NCBI GenBank assembly: GCA_051275515.1
Contig: JBNMOT010000002.1
Location: 27,697 to 91,696, forward strand
From: Oleispira sp051275515
GTDB taxonomy: Bacteria; Pseudomonadota; Gammaproteobacteria; Pseudomonadales; Oceanobacteraceae
DNA: 64,000 nucleotides
Direction of reading: 5' to 3'
The notes under the pieces were generated by a model. The model did no database searches. It was not told where the DNA came from and saw only the letters and a program-made list of their open reading frames with translations. Both the position numbers and the translations under genes were made by a program. Within the stretch, counting starts at the first letter, position 1. The number at the start of each line of letters is the position of its first letter. Below, in pieces: positions 35,834 through 44,097 of the stretch.

Positions 35834-36805
35834 ATGAGTCAGTTAGATGATTGGAGACCCAGCGCCTCTTTAGCCGCAATACGTGCACGCGCTGTTCTTA
35901 ACCGCAGCCTTCGTGACTTCTTTTTCGAAACGGGTGCCTTAGAAGTTGAGTTGCCCATGCTGAATAATGCCCCTGTGGCCGATATGAATATCGAGCCGAT
36001 CGCTGTCCCTGCTTCTCATGTCATGCCTTACCTGTATTTGCATACGTCTCCTGAATATTCGATGAAGCGTTTATTGTGTGCGGGCAGTGGTGATATCTAT
36101 GCTCTGGGGAAAGTCTTTCGCGCAGGGGAATCCGGGGGTCGACACAATCCAGAGTTCACTATGCTGGAATGGTATCGCTTGGGAATCGATCACCAAGAAC
36201 TGATGCAGGAAGTCGCGGACTTATTGGATGAACTTTTTTCTGGTTCGGATGTTGAATTAACCGACGCACCGCTATTTTTGACTTACCAGCAAGCGGTTAT
36301 TCAATACGCAGGGCTCGATCCTTTTACCGCTGTTGATGATGAGATTAAACAATTAGGCATTGCATTGGCGGGGGGAGATTTAGCACTTAATCGCGATGGT
36401 TGGCTCGATATGATCATGAGCCACAAGGTGGAAAAAGACTTACCCGAAAACCAGTTAGTGTTTATTTATAACTATCCCGCTAGCCAAGCGGCGTTAGCCA
36501 AACTCAACAAAGACGATCACGGACAGGTGATCGCCGAGCGTTTTGAGGTCTATCTCAACCGTTTAGAATTGGCCAATGGATATCACGAGTTAACCGATAG
36601 CCAAGAGCAAAGGCAGCGTTTCGAAAAAGAACTCAAAGGCACTGATCGTCCAATCGATGAAAAGTTATTAAGAGCGATGGCCGATGATACCGCAGGTTTG
36701 CCTAACTGTGCGGGGGTGGCGATGGGCATTGATCGAATATTAATGCTGCAATTGGGCGTAAAAACGATCGCGGAAGTGATCAGCTTTTCTGCGACCTCTA
36801 TTTAG
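35834..36805 (+). CDS. epmA: EF-P--(R)-beta-lysine ligase
   Basis: A 323-residue paralogue of the class II lysyl-tRNA synthetase catalytic core, without the anticodon-binding domain. It activates beta-lysine made by EpmB and joins it to Lys34 of EF-P. Motif 2 is YALGKVFRAGESGGRHNPEFTMLEWYR, quoted here only as FRAGE and HNPEF; motif 3 is GVAMGIDRILML. The length matches E. coli EpmA (325). AGAGAGA precedes the ATG. It sits just after efp, beyond a terminator; low read-through or its own promoter would give the small amounts needed. Confidence 0.95.
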   Translation: MSQLDDWRPSASLAAIRARAVLNRSLRDFFFETGALEVELPMLNNAPVADMNIEPIAVPASHVMPYLYLHTSPEYSMKRLLCAGSGDIYALGKVFRAGESGGRHNPEFTMLEWYRLGIDHQELMQEVADLLDELFSGSDVELTDAPLFLTYQQAVIQYAGLDPFTAVDDEIKQLGIALAGGDLALNRDGWLDMIMSHKVEKDLPENQLVFIYNYPASQAALAKLNKDDHGQVIAERFEVYLNRLELANGYHELTDSQEQRQRFEKELKGTDRPIDEKLLRAMADDTAGLPNCAGVAMGIDRILMLQLGVKTIAEVISFSATSI

Positions 36806-36874
36806 CCCATCGCGGTAATAACGTCATCGATCCCTTGATTCAGTGGCTGTTTGTTTTGGCTTTGTGGGTCTAAA

Positions 36875-36911
36875 TCAATATAAGCCTCCTGTTATAGGGC
36901 GCTTATATTGA
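36875..36911. terminator. bidirectional terminator between epmA and yghU
   Basis: TCAATATAAGC and GCTTATATTGA form a perfect 11-base stem around a 15-base loop, lying in the middle of a convergent gap. AT-rich flanks suit both strands. Confidence 0.65.
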
Positions 36912-36922
36912 GTATATAAGGG

Positions 36923-37774
36923 TTAGCGAGTAAAATCGTCACGGCTATGACGCTCGGCTAACTGATCGTCAGGCTCGCCCCAAGTACAATTCACTTTTTT
37001 GCCGCGCTTAACCGCGGGTCGTTGTGAGATATTTTTGGCCCAGCGCATCACGTTTTTATAAGATGTAACGTCTAAAAACTCAGCCGCGTTGTATAGCCCA
37101 CCTAATACCAATACCCCATACCAAGGCCAGATTGCCATATCGGCAATGGTATAGTCATCGCCACAAATATACGGTTTATCGACAAGCTGCTTATCTAACA
37201 CATCAAGCTGGCGTTTCACTTCCATGGCATAGCGATTAATAGGGTATTCGTATTTTTCCGGTGCGTAAGCATAGAAATGACCAAAACCACCGCCCAAAAA
37301 TGGCGTGCTGCCCATTTGCCAAAATAGCCAAGATAAACATTCTGCTTTTGCGGTCCCGGTTGGCAAAAAGGTATTAAACTTTTCTGCTAGGTGCATCAAA
37401 ATCGCCCCGGATTCAAAAATGCGGATGGGCTGTTCGCCAGATTCAACCCCCGAGTTATCAATCAACGCAGGGATCTTGGAGTTGGGGTTAATCTCAACAA
37501 AGCCAGAGCCAAACTGATCGCCTTCCATAATATTAATGGTGTAGGCATCGTACTCTGCGGCATCAATGCCTTTCTCCAATAATTCTTCCAGCATAATGGT
37601 GACTTTTACACCGTTGGGCGTTGCTAAAGAATGCAGTTGGAATGGGTGCTTTCCGACGGGTAAGGTTTTGTCGTGTGTCGACCCAGAGACTGGGCGATTG
37701 ATATTGGCGAATTGACCGCCTGATGCTTCGGGTTGCCAAATGGTCGGTGGTACGTATGCTGATGGATTACTCAT
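36923..37774 (-). CDS. yghU: glutathione S-transferase-like protein YghU
   Basis: A 283-residue GST-fold protein of the Nu class (YghU/YfcG), which binds two glutathiones and has disulfide-reductase activity. It begins with the long family-specific extension SNPSAYVPPTIWQPEASGG. The thioredoxin-like domain has TPNGVKVTIMLEE and ends in NPNSKIPALID and FESGAIL; the helical domain holds DYTIADMAIWPWYG. The ATG at 37774 has AGGA upstream; the 15-codon extension of the frame before it is not family-like. Single gene, closed by a shared terminator. Confidence 0.93.
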   Translation of the reverse strand: MSNPSAYVPPTIWQPEASGGQFANINRPVSGSTHDKTLPVGKHPFQLHSLATPNGVKVTIMLEELLEKGIDAAEYDAYTINIMEGDQFGSGFVEINPNSKIPALIDNSGVESGEQPIRIFESGAILMHLAEKFNTFLPTGTAKAECLSWLFWQMGSTPFLGGGFGHFYAYAPEKYEYPINRYAMEVKRQLDVLDKQLVDKPYICGDDYTIADMAIWPWYGVLVLGGLYNAAEFLDVTSYKNVMRWAKNISQRPAVKRGKKVNCTWGEPDDQLAERHSRDDFTR

Positions 37775-37910
37775 ACTATTGAATCCTATGCTGCTGAGGG
37801 CTACTGAAATGTATGTCAACAGACTAGCTTAGAATAGGTGTCATTGAACAGGGAGTGCAGTGGGTTTTACTATTTCATACAGGGAACACTTCAGGATGGC
37901 TTGGTTATTA

Positions 37911-38369
37911 TTACTGGCCGTATTTCGATAAATAACGATCCAGCGCATTGGCAAAAGTCTGTTTGTCTTTTGCATTCATCGCCGCTTGGCCGCCACTGTG
38001 CTCACCCGAACTGCGCATCGTATCCATAAAATCACGCATGTTAAGTTTTTGTTTTATATTCGTCTTGTCAAAAATATCACCACGGGCAGTAATTACTTGC
38101 GCGCCTTTATCGATGAGTTCAGCGGCTAAAGGAATGTCTGACGTAATCACTAAGTCATCTTTATTCACTTTAGCAACAATATAATCATCGGCTACATCAA
38201 AGCCTGATTCGACCTGAATACTACTGATCCAGGGTGAAGGCGGTACTTTAAGAAAATGATTCGCGACTAAAATAAGCGGCCTCTCGACGCGGTTCGCTGC
38301 TTTAAACAAGGTTTCTTTAATGGCGTTTGGGCAGGCATCAGCGTCTACCCAAATAGTGTTCGTTGTCAT
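37911..38369 (-). CDS. yaiI: YaiI/YqxD family (DUF188) protein
   Basis: A 152-residue protein of the UPF0178 (DUF188) family, a PIN-like fold. The motif WVDADACPN near the N-terminus and the aspartates in DLVITSDIPLAAELI match the acidic site of that fold. SSGEHSGGQ and the end FANALDRYL are also family features. Nuclease activity is suspected for the family but not established. The start overlaps the stop of the antiporter gene by four bases (ATGA type), so the two are translationally coupled. Confidence 0.88.
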   Translation of the reverse strand: MTTNTIWVDADACPNAIKETLFKAANRVERPLILVANHFLKVPPSPWISSIQVESGFDVADDYIVAKVNKDDLVITSDIPLAAELIDKGAQVITARGDIFDKTNIKQKLNMRDFMDTMRSSGEHSGGQAAMNAKDKQTFANALDRYLSKYGQ

Positions 38370-39973
38370 AACGTTGTTGTCCCTTCCACTTTCGGGGTGT
38401 GTGCGTGTTTATCGTGTTTTAATAAATTCAGGCTTTCTTCGGCAAATCCCGTACCGGCTTCTACGAAATAGTTAGATACGTTATCCACGCCAAGCTCAAG
38501 TAGCCTCTCACGTTCATCTTCGTAACGCGCAATCGCGGCAATATGACCTTTATAACCACAGAATTTTAATTGTTTGGTAATGTCGCTCATGTCGCTAATC
38601 GAGGGCATAGCGAGCATGATCAGTTTAATGTGCCAAAGCTCGCGGGTCTCCCAAAAATCGGCATCTTCGGCATCCCCTAAAATAATGTTGCGACCTTCAT
38701 CACGGTGACTTCGGACTTTATCAATATCGGATTCAACCCCCCAGACTTTGTCATCTAGCTGAGCATGCAAGACATCGTAAGAGCTGCGGCCAACACGCCC
38801 CATTCCAATAATTAACACCTCTGCACTCTTCATTTGGTCCTTGTATAGGGGCGTTGGTTGTTGACGCTCAAAGTACTTTACCCAGTTTCTTGCATACGCA
38901 TACGCGGTGTGGGCATAGTCATAAAAAATGCTGGTGAACACGAATGAAATGCTCACCGCCAAGGCAATAATGACTAACCAATCCTTATCTAACCAGCCAT
39001 TTTGAACGCACAGCGCTGCAACGATTAAACCAAATTCACTGTAGTTGGTTAATACCATACTACCTAAAAACATGCTTCGACCGGCCACGCCAATGGCCGC
39101 CAATATGTGAAACAGCAATACGCCTTTTATGATGAGAATAAAACTCACCACTGCGAGTGCGGGAATCATTTCGACAGTCGGTAAAGCGGTAAAGCCAATC
39201 GATAAGAAAAAACCAATTAGAAAGATGTCTTTAAAGCTTAAAAGTGTCTTTGCCAGTTCGGCCGCCTTAATATGAGGGCTTAATAACAAGCCCACTACAA
39301 GAGCGCCTAAATCGCCTTTCATGTTCAGCAATTGAAACAATTCATAGCCGCCCATCGCGAGAAAGAAACCCACTAATGGAAGAAGTTCCCCATGACCGGC
39401 ATGATTTAACATTCGCAGTAATAATGGTCGCGCAGGCCAAAGTAGCAGCAGGCCAAACGCATACAAAGAAGGCACGTTACCGGTCGCAATGACCAAAAAT
39501 ATGACCGCGACAATATCTTGCATAACCAGAATGCCTACCGCCAGCTTACCGTGGCGGGCGTTCATTTCATTTTTTTCTTCCAGTAATTTAACGATACAGA
39601 CGGTACTGCTGAAGCTAAGTGCAAAACTGATGAGGGCAAGGGTTGACCAATCTAGATCAACAAGGTAATGGAGGCCCATGAGTGCAACGCCTTTCAATAA
39701 AAGTGTTGCGATGATGACCCAGCTAATCATATGTAAGCTGGTACCTGCCCAAACAGACGTCTTCAACAAGGTTTGAACATTAACCTTTAAACCAATGGTA
39801 AAGAGCATTAAAGTGATGCCAATATTCGCTAGGGTTTCTAAGTTTTCATGGGGCTGAACGCCATAAGCATGAAGAGCAAAGCCAGCGGCTAAATAACCGA
39901 TTAATGGGGGAAGGTTGATCTGCTTTGCGGCGAAGCCACAGAGAAAAGCGATAAGAATCCAGAGGAAGTCCAT
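38366..39973 (-). CDS. CPA2-family monovalent cation:proton antiporter with TrkA-N domain
   Basis: A 535-residue inner-membrane exchanger of the KefB/YbaL type. About 12-13 hydrophobic helices cover residues 1-385, including LPPLIGYLAAGF, SSTVCIVKLLEE and LVVGLLLSP. A cytoplasmic TrkA-N domain follows with the nucleotide-binding GMGRVGRSSYDVL and a later Asp (VESD). Such proteins export K+ or Na+ in exchange for protons. The frame extends 20 codons to a GTG, but MDFLWILIAFLCG at 39973 matches the usual start. yaiI is coupled downstream. Confidence 0.88.
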   Translation of the reverse strand: MDFLWILIAFLCGFAAKQINLPPLIGYLAAGFALHAYGVQPHENLETLANIGITLMLFTIGLKVNVQTLLKTSVWAGTSLHMISWVIIATLLLKGVALMGLHYLVDLDWSTLALISFALSFSSTVCIVKLLEEKNEMNARHGKLAVGILVMQDIVAVIFLVIATGNVPSLYAFGLLLLWPARPLLLRMLNHAGHGELLPLVGFFLAMGGYELFQLLNMKGDLGALVVGLLLSPHIKAAELAKTLLSFKDIFLIGFFLSIGFTALPTVEMIPALAVVSFILIIKGVLLFHILAAIGVAGRSMFLGSMVLTNYSEFGLIVAALCVQNGWLDKDWLVIIALAVSISFVFTSIFYDYAHTAYAYARNWVKYFERQQPTPLYKDQMKSAEVLIIGMGRVGRSSYDVLHAQLDDKVWGVESDIDKVRSHRDEGRNIILGDAEDADFWETRELWHIKLIMLAMPSISDMSDITKQLKFCGYKGHIAAIARYEDERERLLELGVDNVSNYFVEAGTGFAEESLNLLKHDKHAHTPKVEGTTTL

Positions 39974-40239
39974 TAGCAGAAGGCTCGAATAAAAGTTAAA
40001 ACAATGACTTACTAATAAATGTGAGTGTAGCACGTTCGACGACGACTCTTGCTAGTCATGGATTAGGCTATCACATGTTAGAGTCGAATGCGGTCGTCGG
40101 TAAGACAGACCAGTTTTCTGTTATATTACCTCGCGTTTATTCAGTAATGTGACATCACGGATGCAAAGCTTTTTGTAGCCCTGTATTATGCGCGCCATTA
40201 ATTAAATATGATCATCAATCATTAACGCAGAATCGAAAC

Positions 40240-41562
40240 ATGACCAATCCAACCAAACCCAATACTAACCGTTTATTGAAGCAGTCTCATACCAACATGC
40301 CTATGGGGGTTGCCGATAGTTATCGATATTGGGGGGAGGAGAATACGGTGTTCGTTAAGACCAGTAAAGGTTGCACCATTACGGACGAAGACGATCAGAC
40401 GTTTGTAGATTTCCGCTTGGCTTATGGTCCGATTATTTTGGGCTATCGTGATAGCCGTGTTGATAATGATGTGATTAAAACAATTGCCGAACGCGGTACA
40501 ATGTCAGGCTTTTCGACAGACCTTGATTCTGAAGTGATTGAGCTGGTTAAACAGATGTGTCCTAGTATTGAGAAAATGCGTTTTGCCAATTCCGGCACCG
40601 AAGCCGTGATCGGGGCGGTTCGAACGGCGCGTGGTTTTACGGGCCGTAATAAAATTGTTGTCGTCGAGGGGGGCTTCCACGGCCTATATGACGAGATGAT
40701 GTGGAAGTCGGATGTTGAGAATTGGGACGCTGATTCTGGCCAAGCCCCTGCAATTGCTTCTTTTGGTGTGGGTATTCCAGAAACCAGTCGTGAGCATTTA
40801 GAAACAGTTCCGTTAAATAGTTTTGCAGCGATCGATGAAGTATTCGCGCGTATTGGCGACGATATCGCAGCCATTGTTATAGAACCTATTATGGGTAACT
40901 GCGGCAGTATTGCTGCCACCCAGGAGTACATGCAAAAGTTACGTGACATGTGTAACGCCCGTGGCACGTTGTTGATCATGGATGAAGTAAAAACAGGCTT
41001 TCGTGTGGCGAAAGGGGGGGCGCAAGAGCTTTACGGTATTAAAGCTGATTTAACCACTTACGCAAAAGCCATGGGTAATGGTTATCCAGTAGCGGCCTTT
41101 GGCGGTCGTGCGGATGTGATGGATATTATTACTAGCGGTGCCAAGGGCGTGACTCATGGTGGAACCTATACGGCTAATATGATCGCGTTAAGCGCTGCTA
41201 AAGCAACCCTTACAATATTGAATGAAACTGACGCGTACGAAACCATTAATAAAGCCGGTGCCGACATTCAGCAAGTATTGAGTCGAGTATTTACTAAGCA
41301 GGGTATTGAACACCGTTTTGCGGGCCCAGATTCAATGTTCGGTATTCACTTTGGAGATTTTGTTCCGACTAATTATCGAGATTGGAAGCAAACGGATAGT
41401 GAGCTGTATACCGAGTTTGCGATGAATCTAATTAAGCACGGTATTATGCTAGAACCTGATTCTCGTGAACCTTGGTTTATATGTGAAGCGCACAAAAATG
41501 TGGATTTGGCTTGGTTAGAGAGGGTTGCTGATCAATCAATGGCAGAAGCTATCGCTAAATAA
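40240..41562 (+). CDS. class III aminotransferase, glutamate-1-semialdehyde aminomutase-like
   Basis: A 440-residue PLP enzyme related to HemL. The PLP lysine is in TTYAKAMGNGYPVAAFGG, the phosphate contact in ANSGTEAVIGAVRTARGF, and the cofactor aspartate in LLIMDEVKTGFR. The canonical hemL is present at 52660-53976, so this is a second copy of the fold with clear divergence: GFSTDLDSE, NWDADSG and an N-terminal extension. It may act on another amino alcohol or semialdehyde. It is a single gene with a shared terminator. I would not name it hemL. Confidence 0.8.
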   Translation: MTNPTKPNTNRLLKQSHTNMPMGVADSYRYWGEENTVFVKTSKGCTITDEDDQTFVDFRLAYGPIILGYRDSRVDNDVIKTIAERGTMSGFSTDLDSEVIELVKQMCPSIEKMRFANSGTEAVIGAVRTARGFTGRNKIVVVEGGFHGLYDEMMWKSDVENWDADSGQAPAIASFGVGIPETSREHLETVPLNSFAAIDEVFARIGDDIAAIVIEPIMGNCGSIAATQEYMQKLRDMCNARGTLLIMDEVKTGFRVAKGGAQELYGIKADLTTYAKAMGNGYPVAAFGGRADVMDIITSGAKGVTHGGTYTANMIALSAAKATLTILNETDAYETINKAGADIQQVLSRVFTKQGIEHRFAGPDSMFGIHFGDFVPTNYRDWKQTDSELYTEFAMNLIKHGIMLEPDSREPWFICEAHKNVDLAWLERVADQSMAEAIAK

Positions 41563-41572
41563 CACACGTTGA

Positions 41573-41614
41573 AACTAACTTAACGGCCCACAAAAATGTT
41601 CAGTTAAGTTAGTT
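41573..41614. terminator. bidirectional terminator, 12-base perfect stem
   Basis: AACTAACTTAAC and GTTAAGTTAGTT pair perfectly around an 18-base loop in the convergent gap between the aminotransferase and the chemoreceptor gene. Confidence 0.65.
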
Positions 41615-41624
41615 GTTATCAGGG

Positions 41625-42716
41625 TTAAAACTGACTTTCCAGTGCGGTAATTAAGTGCGTAGTATCAATGCTTGCCTGTTCCATATTATCGAGGGAGGCG
41701 AGCATTTTCTTGGCATCCCCTTCCTTAAAATAACTCAACGCTTGCTGGCCAGATTCATGAATTTTCTTATGAGGTGCTTCTAAACTCGTGTATTTACTAG
41801 AAGATTTAAAACTATTGGGATGCTCACCTTCGTAATACCAAACCCCTAATCGGCAGTTCTCATGGGTAGTAAAATCATTCTGATGTTTATGCCCGATTTC
41901 TATGATTTTTTTATAAACATCCGTTTTCCAAGCGACATGATCTAGCTTTACCGACTGTAGAAATGAGACATGACTTGTTTTCTTAATGGAACTAAACATA
42001 CTGTTAGCCGCCGCCGATAGGCTTACCACGACGTTGCTTATCGAGTTTGATAGATCGGTCACTTGTTCGGTTTCAATTTGCTGATTGGCAATCTCTTTGG
42101 TTGCCAGTTCAGTTTGAGTTTTAATTGTTGTTGTAAGATTGGTGATCTGTTCAGAAGCATCTGCAGAGCGAGCTGCCAGTGCTCTAACTTCATCGGCCAC
42201 TACGGCAAACCCACGACCTTGCTCACCCGCACGGGCGGCTTCAATAGCAGCGTTCAAGGCTAATAGATTGGTCTGAGCGGCGATGTCTTGAATTTGAGAT
42301 ACAAAAGTTTCAATTTTAATGGTTGTACTAGAGAGAAGGTCTACAGTACTCGCAATGCTCCCCATCTGAGTATTTAGACCACCTAATGTTGTTGTACACT
42401 TTGTTACTAACGAATTGATTTCTGAAAAGCTGCTCATCGATTCTGACAAGCTATCTCTTTCCGCAGAGGATTCAGCGGCAGATTCAGCCACAGATGAACG
42501 GATTTTTTTGATGATATCCTGAGATTGAACATATTTCGAAAATAACACTGTTTTCAGATCGTATTTATCTTTCTCAGTTCGATGTAAATCATCATTCTCA
42601 TTACGAATAGAATCTTTACTGGATAAGTCTTCTAATAACGAGGTGTTCTCAGCTTCCAAAGACGCTATTTTTTGTAATAAGCGTGAGTGTTCGGCAGGAT
42701 TATGAAAAATAGGCAT
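41625..42716 (-). CDS. cytosolic chemoreceptor with C-terminal CZB zinc-binding domain
   Basis: A 363-residue receptor without membrane helices. An N-terminal coiled coil (residues 10-70) leads into the signalling domain with the hairpin tip IAAQTNLLALNAAIEAARAG and GRGFAVVADEVRALA. The C-terminal chemoreceptor zinc-binding (CZB) domain has its metal ligands: His in VKLDHVAWK, Cys in NCRLGVWYYEGEH and His residues in APHKKIHESG. CZB domains sense zinc and hypochlorite in Helicobacter TlpD and regulate diguanylate cyclase DgcZ in E. coli. It is first in a group of three minus-strand genes with a cNMP-domain protein and a pentapeptide-repeat protein upstream. Confidence 0.88.
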   Translation of the reverse strand: MPIFHNPAEHSRLLQKIASLEAENTSLLEDLSSKDSIRNENDDLHRTEKDKYDLKTVLFSKYVQSQDIIKKIRSSVAESAAESSAERDSLSESMSSFSEINSLVTKCTTTLGGLNTQMGSIASTVDLLSSTTIKIETFVSQIQDIAAQTNLLALNAAIEAARAGEQGRGFAVVADEVRALAARSADASEQITNLTTTIKTQTELATKEIANQQIETEQVTDLSNSISNVVVSLSAAANSMFSSIKKTSHVSFLQSVKLDHVAWKTDVYKKIIEIGHKHQNDFTTHENCRLGVWYYEGEHPNSFKSSSKYTSLEAPHKKIHESGQQALSYFKEGDAKKMLASLDNMEQASIDTTHLITALESQF

Positions 42717-42810
42717 AATTAAGATACTTGATCCGTAATACTAATTGATCATTAAAGCTTAGATCATATTTTCTATTTTACTCAGTCTGCTGACTTATTT
42801 AGTGTGTTTG

Positions 42811-43596
42811 TTATTTTTTGTGCTCGATTACCTGTTGATTCATTGCGGTAATTCGTCGCGCTAAATCCTCTATCAGATTAACGGCCGCTTTAGGTTGCGC
42901 TTCAATCAGGTTAACAAATTCGTTCTGAGGAACAGTCATAATTGTGCAAACTGTTCGGGCTATAACCGTTGCAGAGCGATTTTCACTGGTAAAAACAGCC
43001 ATTGCACCGAAGACTTCATCTTCGCCTAATGCGCCTATTTTTACCCCATCTTTAAGAACATCGGCTTCGCCACTGATCATGCTATAAACATGCTCGGCTT
43101 CGTCACCTTCTTTAATAATAACGTCGCCTGGTTGATAGTTTTGGAAGCCTGTGATGGTGTGCGCTTGAGTTTTGCTTATGTTTGCCAGTTGATTTATCAA
43201 TAAACTGTTTTGGCACACTAAAAAATGGCTCCAATAATGCTGGCGTCGTTTATCGCTGTATATGTGACGCAGTAGCGCATCTCGATCAATCAATAGTAAC
43301 TCAACAAATTCGTCAGCACGAAGTGTTGGGCCGGATAGATTGAAAGCGCGAGTAATACCAACCAGATCCCCTTCATCAAAGCTAACAAGGGTCTGCCCTT
43401 TATGAGTAAGATGCATCATGCCGTCGGTGATTAAGAAAAATTGGTTGCTGTCAAAGTGTTGATAAAGATCATCGATATTTTCAAGAGTGATCGGATCTTG
43501 GTCTAAAGGGAAACCTTCCAACATACCTTTAGTCAGCTGCTGCATACGCGCACATATTGCCTCCATGGCGTCATGCGGTTTGCCCACTAGGTACAT
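42811..43596 (-). CDS. cyclic nucleotide-binding domain protein with two cNMP folds
   Basis: A 261-residue soluble protein. The second cNMP-binding domain is clear (about 150-250: YQPGDVIIKEGDEAEHVYSMISG, shown here as GDVIIKEGDEA and VYSMISGEADV, then ENRSATVIARTVC with the phosphate-binding cassette pattern R-S-A-T). The first is weaker (about 30-115, FFLITDGMMHLTHKG). No helix-turn-helix is present, so it is not a CRP-type regulator. It may control a partner by cAMP or other ligand. It is upstream of the CZB chemoreceptor on the same strand with 94 bases between. Confidence 0.8.
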   Translation of the reverse strand: MYLVGKPHDAMEAICARMQQLTKGMLEGFPLDQDPITLENIDDLYQHFDSNQFFLITDGMMHLTHKGQTLVSFDEGDLVGITRAFNLSGPTLRADEFVELLLIDRDALLRHIYSDKRRQHYWSHFLVCQNSLLINQLANISKTQAHTITGFQNYQPGDVIIKEGDEAEHVYSMISGEADVLKDGVKIGALGEDEVFGAMAVFTSENRSATVIARTVCTIMTVPQNEFVNLIEAQPKAAVNLIEDLARRITAMNQQVIEHKK

Positions 43597-43678
43597 ATAA
43601 AACTCCAGTAATCATATTTTCGATATTTTAATAGTAGATATCGATAATAACCTTATTTTTAAGCAATGAACCTAACTA

Positions 43679-44023
43679 TCATTTAAAATTGTGACGTAAT
43701 CTAGTGCCAAAACTGACAGATAACTGAATTTCTTCTGGGGACAGTTCTGCAGGAAAGTAACAGCCACTAATTTTAGCATTTGCTAATGAAGCACCACCTA
43801 AGTTACAACCCCGAAAATCGATGCCGCGTAAATCTGCTCCACGAAAATAGGCATTCTCTAGACTCATACCACTAATAATCAAGTGACGCAGATCGATGCC
43901 TCTTAAGTCACACCCCTCTAGATTACAGGGCTTCCCTTCAGATCTTGCTTTATTAAAGCCTGTTACATCATCATTTCTCAATAGTTTATACAGTGGATCA
44001 TCGCTGATTACTGGGCTATTCAT
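43679..44023 (-). CDS. pentapeptide-repeat protein
   Basis: A 114-residue protein with about nine pentapeptide repeats of the A(D/N)Lxx type between residues 33 and 90 (CNLEG CDLRG IDLRH ... AYFRG ADLRG IDFRG CNLGG ASLAN AKISG), forming a short right-handed beta-helix. The N-terminus is a helical cap and the C-terminus carries a basic end (TRLRHNFK). Short members usually act as scaffolds or partners; a gyrase-protecting Qnr-like role would need a longer helix. No specific role is assigned. It is divergent from polB by 74 bases. Confidence 0.82.
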   Translation of the reverse strand: MNSPVISDDPLYKLLRNDDVTGFNKARSEGKPCNLEGCDLRGIDLRHLIISGMSLENAYFRGADLRGIDFRGCNLGGASLANAKISGCYFPAELSPEEIQLSVSFGTRLRHNFK

Positions 44024-44097
44024 TGCTATATCCTTTAAGCTTGTTGGATTGTCGTATTTTCACGTTTTAGTATAGACCTTAAAACAGAATGTAATTA

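Noticed and set aside
40240..41562. Naming this aminotransferase hemL
   Set aside because: The standard hemL is at 52660-53976, and this copy departs from it in substrate-gate regions.
44024..44097. LexA (SOS) box before polB
   Set aside because: No CTG-N10-CAG pattern is present in the gap, although polB is SOS-regulated in E. coli.
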